A stretch of DNA of 64,000 nt, taken from assembly GCF_964340395.1 (NCBI RefSeq), contig NC_135557.1:25248563-25312562 (forward strand), read 5' to 3'. Origin of the DNA: Glandiceps talaboti (taxonomy: Eukaryota > Hemichordata > Enteropneusta > Spengelidae). This document shows positions 32,132 through 44,886 of the stretch, in pieces (the first letter of the stretch is position 1; every line of letters starts with the position of its first letter). The notes under the pieces are model-generated. The model saw only the letters and a program-made list of their open reading frames with translations, ran no database searches and was not told the origin of the DNA. Both the position numbers and the translations under genes were made by a program.

Positions 32132-35100
32132 ATGCAGTCGTATCCTCAACCAGCGTATATTGGTCAACCATCCATCCCCAGTGTTCAAATTGTACAACAG
32201 CCAAGTCAACCAACAACCACCAATAATGGGGAAAGACCTGGTTTTGCTCACAGATTGGCAGCAGCACTTGGTTGTTGTGAAATCGTAATAGGTGTATTGG
32301 CTATTATACTCGGATCCGTAGCTATTATCTATGAATCAGGGTTATATTATATTGGAACTCCAATATGGTGTGGAGTTATGGTAAGTATTGTTGAATTCAC
32401 AAAGTTCAGATTAAAGTCGTACAAGCTCATCAATGAACTTTTACTAAATAAAAATACATACATAAAATCTCGATCAAATTAATTGAAAAATAAAATTAAA
32501 GTCATTGCACTCCTTCTATGACATTACAATTGTTTACTGGCATTTTATGACCATTGATTCATACTATAGTTGCATAATAAATTACGTCATCGAACATTTT
32601 ATAAGTTACATCTTAATACCAGGTTTTGAGTAAGTCAGTTGAGAGATGAGTTTGTGTTTGCCTTTATTTTTAATCTCTTGACGGGTATCGAAGACAATAT
32701 TCAAGTATTCTATAGTTTTCAATAATGTGTATGTTTTCAAAATGTATGCCTCTAAATGGCCTCCCACACGTCTCCATTTTCAAAAAAGTGCTCATCATGG
32801 GAGGGGACATCCCCTCTCACACCCTCACACTAGCAACTTGATGCTGTTTCTTCCGCAGATAAGATTGAAAAGGAAATCCCTGCCTGTTAAGTATCTCCAA
32901 GTATAGGTTACAGCCCAATGTGAAGTCTCTCCTTACAAAGATAACAGGGATTAATAGACAATTTGTACAAGTAATAGACAGTTGTACAATTTGAACACTG
33001 GGGATGGGTGGTTGACCAATATACGCTGGTTGGGGATACGACTGCATTTTCAATGAACAATGTTGACGGTAGATTTGTAAAAGTAAATTAAAGTCTATTC
33101 AGTCACTTCTATGGTAATGGAGAATTTATGACGAAATCTCTAATAATGTATGGTCGTTCATGGTTCATGCTGGTGCAGTGCGTGATTTTGGAACACCCAG
33201 CTATAGCTTCTCAGTTACGCGTTGTGCTGGTCGTATCCTTGCCTTCAGGCATATAATTAGATGTCGAAGTATTTCACTCTGCTGTGTGTCCTTTACGTTC
33301 TCTTTTTTTCATTTCTATATAGGGTGACCGTCTTCTCCAAGTAGGTCACCTGACAACAAAAGGAAGGTCGTGACACGATAGAGTAGACGTGAAATGATGT
33401 AAATCAGGCGAATCGAACCTTCTCCTTGATCACATTGCAATGATACTGTCCTTACATAAAATGCCTGTGTGCTCAGAGTGACTCCTTACTGAACAAACAC
33501 ATTTATAATCCAAAGTACTAGTCTTAACAATTACATAGTCTATTCCCCCACATTTTCCGCCCTTGAACTTAAGTATTTTCATTGGTAGATAATTTTAGTA
33601 ATTTTAAGTTAGCAGAATACGGCCCAACCATAACATGCCACATACGTCATTAGGGTGAGTGGTCGTTTAGAAATGTTTTACATCAATTCATACAAAAACA
33701 ACTTTATTTTATTTGACAGGCATTTATTCCACACGGCCTTCGAACTCAGTAATTGAAATTTAGTATTGTCATCAACATCATAATTTGTCACGTGATGCCT
33801 ATATTGTGTGTTTCGTTTTTGTGTCAAGTTACCCGGATATAACCTAGTTTAAATTTGTCATACATAGAATGTGACCTTTGTACAAATAACCTTGAACCTC
33901 ATTGAACACGTGACATTCTTAATAATTTAATGAACACTTTCCGATGCTGAAGTGGCAGATAGTGAGGTATATATAAACTTAAATGACTGAGTTCACAGGC
34001 TGTGAATACTTACCAGAGGAGCACATAACTTAACTTATTACAATATGTTTCTTTTTTTCCTGACAGATGGTGATTACTGGCCTATTGGGTGTACTCTCAG
34101 CTCACTACAAGACATCCGAAACTGTAAGTTATGACTTAATTTATTTTTATATGTCAAAGATCTGTTTCACTTAAACACTGACCTGTATCGGCCATCGTCA
34201 ATCAACCGGTTTCGTAGCTACATAGTATAATATAATGTATGAGAAGGTATCCCTTCGTGTTCATTCACAACATCGTGTTGGCGTCGTCTTAACCCAACCC
34301 TCTCATGTTGTAGTATTTTTTGTCAAAAATTGAATTATATTTTAAAAGTTTAAATGCGAATAAAGAGAAGGCTGATGAAACGTTATTTTTACGAAACCTG
34401 CATTGTGCAACCTCTCTGAAATAGAGATGTAAAGAGAATGGCACTGTGACTCAGAAGAAGTCTTTTCCTGTACATTTGACAGTCTAAGAAGAAAAGAAAG
34501 TGACGAGGTCTTAAACTATTTATCCACTGCCCAAACAATGCTGAAGATATTGTTTCAAGAAATTGGGATCTCTTCAATTTATACCCAAGTGTGCAGATGA
34601 CGTCTTCTCAGCCAGATTTGCCAAATTATAAATATTTTGTAATATGCAGGTGAAAGTGACTTCTGGTCACCTTTGAATAGAGAAACAACAGCTATGATAA
34701 AGTTAATGTTGCCTTTGTGAACCTTTAGCATGTGAACTAAAAGAACACAATGCGAGTGTGATTACTTACCTATGATCGTATATTAAATTTTGTATAACTG
34801 TATAATATAATTATGTATCTTCGATAGATTGTGGCTTCAATGGTTATGTCAATAATTTCAGCATCGATCTGTGGAACAGTTTTATTGAGCATGGAGTCCA
34901 TATCACTCGCTATCACTAGTTATTCATATTGTTACTATGAAAACTGCAAGGTAAGACAATTAAATGATTTGTCTTGTGGTGTAGAATTCGCATCAAAAAA
35001 TTAACAATTTAAATTGATTCTCAGCTACAATAAAGAAAAATAATAAAGACGACGGTACAAAGTTTTGGAATAAAGATCAAAATATTAAAACTGTACGTCG

Positions 35101-38100
35101 TTTCAGAATCCAATATGGCCACCGAAAACTAGATTAAATATGTAGAGGAATAAAGTATTGTCAGTTATCTTGACAACTAGAAACTAAACTATGAAACTTC
35201 TTTTATTAACTCAAAAAGTATCTCAAAAAGACCAGGAACAATCTTTCATATGGCAACGTTTTGGAGGAGTATATAGAATTGTAATATTTCAGGGAGATCT
35301 ATCCACAGAGGTTCATTATACCTTAACATATGTACATTAACATACTCTGTTAAGTTATTCCTGTAACACATCCCGGTCGCCGGTCGATAGACCTGTTAAT
35401 ACACAAGCTTGTTCACGTAAATTTACATAAGCTTTGTATGCAAATGCATATAAATTATTTGGTGGTCAAACGGTCCATTTCAATTCATTTTTTTCCCAAT
35501 GTCTCACTACGAAGTTATTCAGCAAGTGAATTAATCCAAGGCACAAATTAACTGTTGTCCGTAGTGAACCTTCTTGTAATTCCACACCACGTGTTTTTCA
35601 TTTTCTGTCTCTTCGGGAGAAAAAAGCTGGCCAACGTGTCACAGAGCATTTTGTCTTCGTTTAGACTAAATAAACATTAAGTCACCAGAGTTTTGAATTG
35701 CAAAATAATGTTCTCACTAGTATATTTAATCCAGTTCTGTACGGAAAATGTCACCACAGCAATTACTGTGCTGTCACAAAGGTGTGTAGTGTACCGTCCA
35801 AATGTGTGACGTGGCAGTCTAGGATATTCAATCATTACATTCGACCTCCATTCTCAATTCCTTTATCTGATTGGCTATCCTAAATTGTGTATGCATAACA
35901 GGTGTGCACAGTCGAATATATTACTGAAATACAACAATAGGGTTAAACCATTCTACAGACAAACTTTTATAAGTTATATCAACCTCATAAGGCTTTAGGG
36001 GTGTTTTCCTTTTTTGGAGTATGTTTTTCTCACTCGATGTGTACGTCAGATATCGCATGACTACCTTGGTGTTGTCCATGATATCAACCTCTGTCGTCAG
36101 TTGATGTGATGAGAACACCTCGATAGTCATGCGATATCTCACACATAACCTTGTAATATCAGGTCTCTGATAGAAATATATTGACTTCTATTTTAGTATT
36201 GCAATAGATTGTACACTTCTATAGATAGTAGTTATGCTTTGGTTTGCTCTTCTAGGAACACAAAACTTCTGGGATGCATGCAACAAACGTAGCACTGTCA
36301 CTGATCTACGCTATCATTGCTATAATTAATTCAGCGTTCTGTTGTAGAGCTGTGTGCTGTGGAAGAAGTCAACCTGACACAGTGGTGAGTCATGTACAGT
36401 ATTTTATGTGTATAAGGATGTACGTGAGTGAGTGAGTGAGTGAGTGCGTGCGTGTGTGCGTGCGTACGTACGTATGCATGTATATAAACTCTTAGATGAA
36501 TTTGTTACATCCCCTTCAATCAGCATACAGATCATTTCAAAACACAAACACTGTACTAATAAATTATCAATGACCTTCTCATTTCCATGGATATTGGTAA
36601 AGTATTTAACTCTCCTTGCCTTGACTGCATCATTTGATACCAAAGATCATAATAACTTACTCCATTGACTCGAACACACGTATGGTATCGCCGATTCTGT
36701 TCTCGTCTGGTCTTATCTTACCAACAAGACTCAAGCTGTTACAGTAACTGAGTCATTGTCGGACTCATCTATTCTGGTATTTGGCGTTCCTCTGTTCTGG
36801 TATTTGGCGTTCCTCTGTTCTGGCATTTGGCATTCCTCTGTTCTGGCATTTGACGTTCCTCTGTTCTGGCATTTGACGTTCCTCTGTTCTGGTATTTGGC
36901 GTTCCTCTGTTCTGGCATTTGGCGTTCCTTTGTTCTGGTATTTGACGTTCCTCAGGGTTGAGTTCTCTCACCGGTCCTTTTTATCTTGTACGCCCCAACC
37001 TCTTTTTGATCTTGTAAGTTTACATTCTGTCGATCATCATGCATTTGCTGATGATAATCAGTTGTATAAAAGTGCTCAAATTGACTAAATTCGACCCATG
37101 ATCGAAACCATGTATCTATGGTGTTAAAGTATGGATGACTCACAACCAACTCCAATTAATCGACAGTAAAACTGAAGCTATGCTTAGCAGATCACTTAGG
37201 CTGGCCAGTATAGAGTCTGTCCCCACTCGCATCCATATCCGTGTTGCCGATGTGCACTTTTCCTCTAGCGTCAAGAACCTTGGTCTCACTCTTGACTCTC
37301 ATTTTTAATATGGCAGAGCATATTCAGAATGTCTGCAATCTGTCATATACCATATGCCCCTTCGTCAGATCTGTTCAATCCGTCTTTTTCTAACGCAACA
37401 GGCAACCAAGACTCTTGTCTGTACGATTGTTCTTTCTTGCTTGGATTATTGTAATAGCCTGCTTTCTGGTTGTCCTGAGAATCTTATCAACAAGCTACAA
37501 AACGTACAGAACGCACCCGTACGCCTTGTTTGCAAAACCGTAAAGTTCGACCACGTGAACCACTTCTTGCAATGGCTACTGGTCAACCTTCGAATACAGC
37601 AAGGTTTCTTCTGTTTGTTATGACGCAATTGTCAAAATAGTTGTGCTTATATGCTACTCACTTTGTATATTTGATCTATTCCTGTGTTGTAGGTATATTA
37701 CACACCACAGAACCAAGTCATGCCGGTTATTCAGCCAAGTATAGTGTATAGCCATGCAATACAACCAGGTCCAGCTACCTTTCCTATGCAACATAACGTT
37801 CCTCCACCGACATACGTAGGCCCTGGTAAGTAAACAAGTAAAGCTTCCTTTGCTTAAAATAAACAAATAAGGAAATATATGTAAATAATTAAGTAAGCAC
37901 ATTTACATAATTATTTTAATATTTTCCCCCGTACGTCGTGTTATTCAAAGTGTTTGATCTCAGTGTAATATGAATCGTACATACTACTATCACCTTCTCT
38001 ACCAAAATGTTCAAGATGTTCATTATCGTTTTACAAATCTTGAAAGAGTTTGAGCCTTTGAATGTGGTTTACAACGTTGTTTTACATCACGGCGCATCAC

Positions 38101-38245
38101 TTATTTAGTGCCGAGCTTTTTCTATTTTGCTTGCTAATGTGTACAACAATTGCATAAAAATAGTTTGCTTTGGATCAAACTAAATATCCTCTAAACACCT
38201 TCTTTTATACTTTATTTTCTTTCAGTTGGTTATATGCAGACATAA
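32132..38245 (+). CDS. MS4A/CD20-like four-transmembrane protein, six exons
   Basis: Exons 32132-32380, 34067-34123, 34828-34950, 36256-36384, 37693-37825 and 38226-38245 give 711 nt, 236 residues plus TAA; the frame is kept at every GT-AG junction (phases 0,0,0,0,1). Residues 1-40 are a Pro/Gln-rich cytosolic N terminus. Four hydrophobic segments follow: ~41-67 (LGCCEIVIGVLAIILGSVAI), ~75-100 across exons 1-2, ~103-131 in exon 3, and ~151-172 (VALSLIYAIIAIINSAF). The exon-per-helix layout, the RLAAALGCCEIVIG-type first helix and the short second loop with YYENCK fit the MS4A/TMEM176 superfamily of tetraspan membrane proteins. The tail is Pro/Gln-rich with a PPPTY motif, a candidate WW-domain (NEDD4-type) site. 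The ATG at 32132 follows a 5' UTR acceptor. Function is not deducible beyond membrane protein. Confidence 0.85.
32981..33127 (-). repeat. Inverted 147-bp copy of the MS4A-like exon 1 start region
   Basis: It is the reverse complement of 32052-32198, with about three mismatches. It copies part of the preceding intron, the splice acceptor, the start codon and about 22 codons. It lies in intron 1 of the same gene, about 780 bases from its source. Confidence 0.95.
36490..37625 (+). mobile_element. Decayed non-LTR retrotransposon fragment (RT domain) in intron 4
   Basis: Translated pieces in several frames line up in order with a jockey/CR1-type reverse transcriptase. They are LQSAYRSFQNTNTVL (about 36510), a D-A-FDT-like segment ASFDTKDHNNLLH (36637-36667), the LVFGVP motif (36777), HAFADDNQLYKSA with the catalytic FADD (about 37042), and finally LVCTIVLSCLDYCNSLLSG and LQNVQNAPVRLVCK in the thumb/C-terminal part. 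Stops and frameshifts make it dead. It has the sense orientation of the host MS4A-like gene. Confidence 0.82.
36770..36956. repeat. 23-bp minisatellite inside the RT fragment
   Basis: About eight copies of ctgttctggcatttggcgt plus tcct, with successive units 23 bases apart (36781, 36804, 36827). It starts at the FGVP codons of the dead reverse transcriptase, so the repeat grew from that coding motif. Confidence 0.9.
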
Positions 38246-39420
38246 TGACCTTAACAAGAACACAACTGACATCAGTTACAATCTCAAGTTGTTGACTGTT
38301 CTCCACCAAAGGAAGTTCAACCAGTACCCTAAAGGGAATGCCTGAATTGCCATTATAGTCAGTCTGTCGTTAAAACACTTGAAAGATTTATTTACAAATT
38401 GAGACATAATACACTGTAAATTAAATCCTGTATTTCTGTTCTTCACATTTTCATTTTATCTCATCATATTTGAAGAATTTTAATTTTATTTGTAGTACCC
38501 ACTCTTTATAAACCTGGTGCCCTTCATTCACCATAGATGTCAAGGTCACTTAAAAAAGAATAGTTCAACTCCGAATCATCGACATTGAGCTTTCAATCAC
38601 AACTGCAGTTGATGACCTTGTATAGTTGTACCCTGGTTTCTAGTACCGATCATGACTTATCAACGTGATTATTCCATTTGAATTTGAATTTGACTTGTAA
38701 TGTATTTTGACACCAATAGTAATACCTTTGAATAGAAGTGAAAGTTATAACAATATTGTTCGACAAATATTAAACGGATTTGCCATTATTGTTGGTTGCT
38801 ATAACTGTGGGTTGCCAATATTATTAGATGGGGGGGGGTTGCCTTTATTGGGGGTTTCCATTATTTGGGAGGGGTGACTTTGTTGGGGTTGCCATTATTG
38901 TTGGTTGCTATTATTGTAGGTTGGTTGCCATTATTTAGGGGGTGCCTTTACTGAGGTTTGCCATTATTGTTGGTTGCTATAACTGTGGGTTGTTATTATT
39001 TTTATTTCTTTTATGCATTTTTAAAAATAAAATTGGGGTGAGGGGTTGCCATTATTGTAGGTTGCTGGGTTGTGGGTTCAACGAATTACGTACAATATGT
39101 AGCATCGTAGTCTTACTTCAAGTCATAGTGTTATTATTTGTCTAAATTTTGTTGTATTGTTTCCGATTGTCCTTTTTAATTTAAAGGAATCATGTTTTTT
39201 TTAAAGCCATCCAAACAATACATATTTCTTTTTCTTTTTTAAATTTTGTATTTACAGTTTACAGTATATCCCAGAAATCTATAGATTTACTAACCAGTCT
39301 ATTTACAGTTTCGTTTGTTTTTCAGTCAATTTCGAATACATTTGTATATTGCACTACTTATGTGTATGGATTTGTAATTGTCATCATTATTCAGCAGTTA
39401 TGGTTTGGATACTATTTCAT

Positions 39421-39431
39421 TTATCAATCAC

Positions 39432-39508
<77 letters not shown>

Positions 39509-39511
39509 TAG

Positions 39512-39547
<36 letters not shown>

Positions 39548-39680
39548 CCAACCAACCAACCAACCAACCAACCAACCTACCAACCAACCAACCAACCAAC
39601 CAACCAACCAACCAACCAATCAATCAATTAATCAATCAATCAATAAATCAACCAACCAACCAACCAATCAACCAATCAAT
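39421..39680. repeat. (CAAT)n then (CAAC)n microsatellite
   Basis: About 120 bases of CAAT, about 75 of CAAC, then a mixed tail. Frames reading INQS or TNQP are artefacts. Confidence 0.97.
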
Positions 39681-39957
39681 GTTTTCAATCGAGACACATT
39701 TTTTTATTATTAAAGTTTCGTCTGTTGCTTTGTAGTTATCAGTGTCATATATTTATAGTTGATTTACAACGATGGCATGTCAATTATCGACAGAATTAGT
39801 ACAGGCACTAGATGAAACTATTATTGCAACGTGATGAAATATAATCTAGCCACGGATGTTGATGTGATGCCATTAAAAGAATCAGTTTCCTCAAGTTGCA
39901 GTACATTCTGGAACTTTCATTATAAACACCGTCTTGATTACAAGAGACGAAACGAAA

Positions 39958-40104
<147 letters not shown>

Positions 40105-41820
40105 GTGGGTGTGTGTGTGTTTCAAGTATCTCTTCTGTTTTATACTTTTTAGATAAACACCTTCGGAGTACATTTCTCTGATAAATTATTCTAATCAGTA
40201 ATTTGTAACGTGTTTGTATAAATAAATGTGTATGCAAATGTAAATGTATGCATGGGACATGAAATATGGACAAGGATATGCATACAATATTCTCATCTAT
40301 GTTAATAATACGTCTACATATTTCCTACAAAATTTCTATGAACTTCAATAAATCCGTTGTGTACTTAAATTTCCATGTGTAAGTCAAATATATGTGATAA
40401 TATATGATAATATGTAATAATATGTGATAATCTGTGATAATATGTGATAATATGATATAATATAATATAGTATCTACTATTATCTAACAAAATAAAATAT
40501 AATATAATATAATATATAACGTCATTTGATATACTATAACGTAATATAATATTATATACCTAATGTAATGTCATTTATTTTATTAATTTATTTCATCACC
40601 TTCGCATCGGTATAAAAAGAACAACAATACAATGCAGTATGTTGACCATTTGTCGTGAAATTTACGTTACCCCATCGGCAATCATGTGAAGCAAACACGT
40701 GATAAAATATGTCATTCCTCGATGATAACATATTCGCTAAAAATCAACGTTTCAATTTTTTTATCATACTTTCTGGCAAAATAATCCTTTACAATCACGT
40801 ATATTAGATGGTTCAGGTAATAGGAGTGATAATTTTCTCAATTACTACCTACTAACAGTGTGTCTTAATAGCCACAGGCCGTCCTTCTCAATCAACATGT
40901 ACCTTCCTTACAAAGTTTCGTTCCCCTATCATAACACATTTACTGAAGGTTAACAACAAGGGGTTCAAACGTTTCCTCATGTCCTTAGGGTAAATGATTC
41001 CTTTGACAAAATCACATATCAGATTCTTAAGGTAGAGAGAACGATACCTTTACCAATCGAACTACACATTTCATTGAGATCCACTGACAGGAGAGAGCGA
41101 AGGACGCTCTGTAAATTACTGACTTAAGATTACACAGGGATTTTTGACTATTCGAGTATTTCTGGTTTCTGCGTACTTGTATGTCTAGGAGTAAAGTAAG
41201 AATGCACATTAGGGCATACTTATACTTAATAATAAAATGGCGCCCTTCAATCACAGGTACTGAAACTTGATATTTTGTTGAAATAAAATAGAGGCAAACA
41301 TTTTAACAAAAGTAAGCTGATGTAGATACAATATAGCCACTAGAAGCTGTATGAACTCCGTGGAAAAGTAACAAAATGTTGATTTCCTTGAACACGGTAC
41401 CTTAGACTGTTTGCATTATATTTATATGCCATGAAGCAAGCTTACACGTGGCAAAGTTTGGAGCGATTTAAAAAGAAAAACATCTTGATTTCCATGAAAC
41501 TTCGTCCTAAAGCACATTGTGTCAACCTTTAAAATTAATAAATATTTCAAAACTAAGCATGATTTTTTAACTAATCAGTAAGTTAAAACTGTTCCTGTAT
41601 TATTAATGATTTATTCGTTTATTATATGTAATAATATCCTTCTATCGTCACGTGACCTTAAATTCTATTATATCTTTAGTTACAACACTAATCCTTTGAC
41701 CTAACTATTAAATCTCCAGATACTAGATATGTATTTTGAGTTAAGTTTACTTAGTTGAGGGCAGTGTTTGATACATATATTATGTCAAGTTAATCAATGT
41801 CACGTGATCAGTGGGAGTAA

Positions 41821-41876
41821 AAGATTTAAGGATCACATAAAGTTGACCAATCAGAAAGGTTAATATACAATGCAAA
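41821..41876 (+). promoter_or_regulatory. 56-bp segment with CCAAT and TATA-like motifs, absent from copy 2
   Basis: Between gtgggagtaa and gctgtgcg, copy 1 has 56 bases that copy 2 lacks. They contain CCAATCAG (CCAAT at 41847-41851) and an AATATACAA block about 10 bases on, 110-165 bases before the GPCR start codon. The motifs are consistent with a core promoter but unproven. Confidence 0.4.
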
Positions 41877-41985
41877 GCTGTGCGAAAATACCATTTTTTC
41901 CTCAAACTGAGATTTACTAGTTATATTTTCTTCGTAGAAGTCATAGCCAATTTCTCCGTCGAAGGCATAACAGTTTACTGGGAAA

Positions 41986-43155
41986 ATGAATAACACCACT
42001 ACTACACAAACAGTTACAGTAAAAGATGATGTGATATTACCAACAGTTTGGCTTACTAATGTTACCGGCGCTGTCGAGATTCTGTTGACGGTGATTGCTT
42101 TCATTGGCAATGTTACCTTTATTGCCGTCGTGCTGTTAAAAAAACAACTCCGTACATTTCGTAATATCTACCTTGTCAACCTTAGTTTCACAGACGTCAT
42201 AGCTTCAGCGACAGTCTCGACCATTTCAATAATAACTTTCTTTCGACGGAGTTGGAATATGTCTTTGGTATTTTGTAAGATTCATGGTATGTTGCACGCA
42301 ACGTTAACGGTTACCTCTATATGGCTGACTACATGTATAGCTCTTAACAGGTACTTTTACATCGTCCATACACAGGCGTACAGACGAATAACCAACAAGA
42401 TATCGGTGGCCTTCTCCCTTCTCTTTTCCTGGTGCTATCCAGTCTTGTTTCTCGGTCATACCTACATGGAAAATGCAGTTTACCAACCGGCATTGTTTCG
42501 TTGTCGTAAAGCAAGTACTGGACCTCCGGTAATCGCACTGATTGTCACCGGTGCCTTCGCTCCTTGCGTGGTCGTAGTGATCTGCTATATTCTAATATTT
42601 CGATTTGTCCGAAAGAGCCGGCATCGCGTCCAGGCCAGTATGACGAACCAGCCTACCAATTCTGTTAGCAACGGCAAGAAAATTCGATCAGCTCAAGAAC
42701 TCCGTGTTTTGAAGATTTTACTGGCAGTTTTCGGGCTTATTCTTCTTGGTTATTTACCATTCATTGTTTTGATTACTGTAGCCAGGGCTTTGGACGTTTC
42801 CGTTAATGATACAATGATTTTGATGTATCCATGTGTACATATTGCCGGTGCTGTAAACCCTATTCTGTACGGCGTTGGTGATAGAAGAATCTTAACCGCC
42901 TACAGGAAACTTTTTTCTGGACAGCTGATATTCGGTAAACGTGTACGACAATCGACGGGAATAAATGCTAACGCTACTACCCCCAGACAACTCAGCAATG
43001 CGTACAATGGTGTTCTACCTATCAACCGACAAAACGTTTTTGCAGGAACCTCGACACAAAATACCGGTAGTACCCAAGTAGTTCTTGAAGAGAGTGGCAG
43101 ATCTTGTGCAACAGGTTTTCATATCCAAACAATATCAGATAGTGTATGTCTATAA
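41986..43155 (+). CDS. Class A GPCR, copy 1, intronless
   Basis: 389 residues with seven hydrophobic segments and class A landmarks: GN in TM1 (41-42), NLSFTD with Asp70 in TM2, Cys97 and a likely partner Cys173 in loop 2, NRY at 121-123 in place of DRY, Pro193 in TM5, GYLP at 255-258 in place of CWxP, and NPILY at 291-295 in TM7. N-glycosylation sequons are present near the N terminus (NNTT and NVT). NRY occurs in melatonin-type receptors, but nothing else here proves that ligand, so I leave it as an orphan rhodopsin-family receptor. The third intracellular loop is Asn/Ser/Lys-rich and the tail is about 80 residues. The ATG opens a single exon; paralogue at 46748. Confidence 0.9.
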   Translation: MNNTTTTQTVTVKDDVILPTVWLTNVTGAVEILLTVIAFIGNVTFIAVVLLKKQLRTFRNIYLVNLSFTDVIASATVSTISIITFFRRSWNMSLVFCKIHGMLHATLTVTSIWLTTCIALNRYFYIVHTQAYRRITNKISVAFSLLFSWCYPVLFLGHTYMENAVYQPALFRCRKASTGPPVIALIVTGAFAPCVVVVICYILIFRFVRKSRHRVQASMTNQPTNSVSNGKKIRSAQELRVLKILLAVFGLILLGYLPFIVLITVARALDVSVNDTMILMYPCVHIAGAVNPILYGVGDRRILTAYRKLFSGQLIFGKRVRQSTGINANATTPRQLSNAYNGVLPINRQNVFAGTSTQNTGSTQVVLEESGRSCATGFHIQTISDSVCL

Positions 43156-43264
43156 ACAATTTCAGAATTCAACCTCTTTCAGTGTAACAAGAACTATGGA
43201 ACATTAAATTGACAAGAACCAGATATTTCGATTTTTGCGTTTTGTGTCTCCCTTATACTTTAAT

Positions 43265-43564
43265 TAGAGAATTAGAAACTACTGAATGTCATGAGAGAAT
43301 TAGAAACTACTGAATGTCATGAGAGAATTAGAAACTACTGAATGTCATGAGAGAATCAGAAACCACTGAATGTCATGAGAGAATTAGAAACTACTGAATG
43401 TCATGAGAGAATTAGAAACTACTGAATGTCATGAGAGAATTAGAAACCACTGAATGTCATGAGAGAATTAGAAACTACTGAATGTCATGAGGGAATTAGA
43501 AACTACTGAATGTCATGAGAGAATTAGAAACTACTGAATGTCATGAGAGAATTAGAAACTACTG
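43265..43564. repeat. 28-bp minisatellite, ~11 copies, 3' of GPCR copy 1
   Basis: Units of gagagaattagaaactactg plus aatgtcat, with rare variants (gaatcag, ccactg, gggaatt). The paralogous place 3' of GPCR copy 2 (48053-48129) has only about 2.7 units. Confidence 0.95.
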
Positions 43565-44505
43565 TAACTGATTTGGAAATCTATACTTTGGCACATTATG
43601 ATGTACTTCTACTAACAGTCATTCTGATCATCATTACGAACAGGAACCTGCAATAGGTTGAAGATGACTGATCAAAGCAATTCAATAAATACATCGCATG
43701 ATTCCGCGAACTACAAATACTCGCCTGTGGCTCGTATTTGTATTAGCATTGTGAAACTAAAACTAACATTGATTTTGTGGGCATTTAAATACAAGTGTAT
43801 TTGATGAATAGAAGGAAACATGCAACATAATGATGGGGCATTTTAGATGTGAGAAATATTGTACCAACGTCTGTTGATAAAGCCCTTTATCGTTGTAACT
43901 TATAAGTTTTGTACAAGTGTAATTACAGGTAAGCATATATAATTTCAGACCTACCGGTTCATATCAACTATAGGTTTAAGGATAGCAGCACATGTTTAGA
44001 AGTGTAAGATTGGATAGCTTACATATTCTACTGTGACTTTATAAACACGAATTGTTACCCTTGCTTTTAGAATAGGATTTCTGACTCAGAAGTGAGAATT
44101 ATGTATATTGTAATCAAAAATATTATATTTAAATAACATATGATGTAATATATAATTATATAAAATGACCAAAATTACTAAAATATATATACTATAGTGT
44201 GTGACTGTGTCTGTGTATGCGTATGTGCGTGTAAGGTTAACGTTTTATTATACAATCTGTAACAACAAGGGTTAAGGAGTTTGAAGTGTACGTTCATTTC
44301 GTAAGATTATCAGCAGATATGATATGTAGAACAAATTTAGTTGCATATATAATCAAAATGAAGAAAATATCAATAAAATCACTTGATTGATATATGTGTG
44401 GTCTTAGTATTTTTATCAACACTTTGTTCGATACATGTCATAAAAAGTGTACTGCTTAGCATGCATGTACAATGTTTCCAAGAGATCGCAAATATACAGG
44501 CATCG

Positions 44506-44886
<381 letters not shown>

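Noticed and set aside
32817-33053. Minus-strand frame starting like the MS4A protein
   Set aside because: It is the inverted copy of exon 1 inside intron 1, lacking the transmembrane part.
36756-37088. 110-codon frame with repeated LFWHLTFLCSG units
   Set aside because: Frame-shifting 23-bp repeat plus the tail of a dead reverse transcriptase.
39349-39735. INQS/TNQP-repeat protein
   Set aside because: (CAAT)n/(CAAC)n microsatellite.
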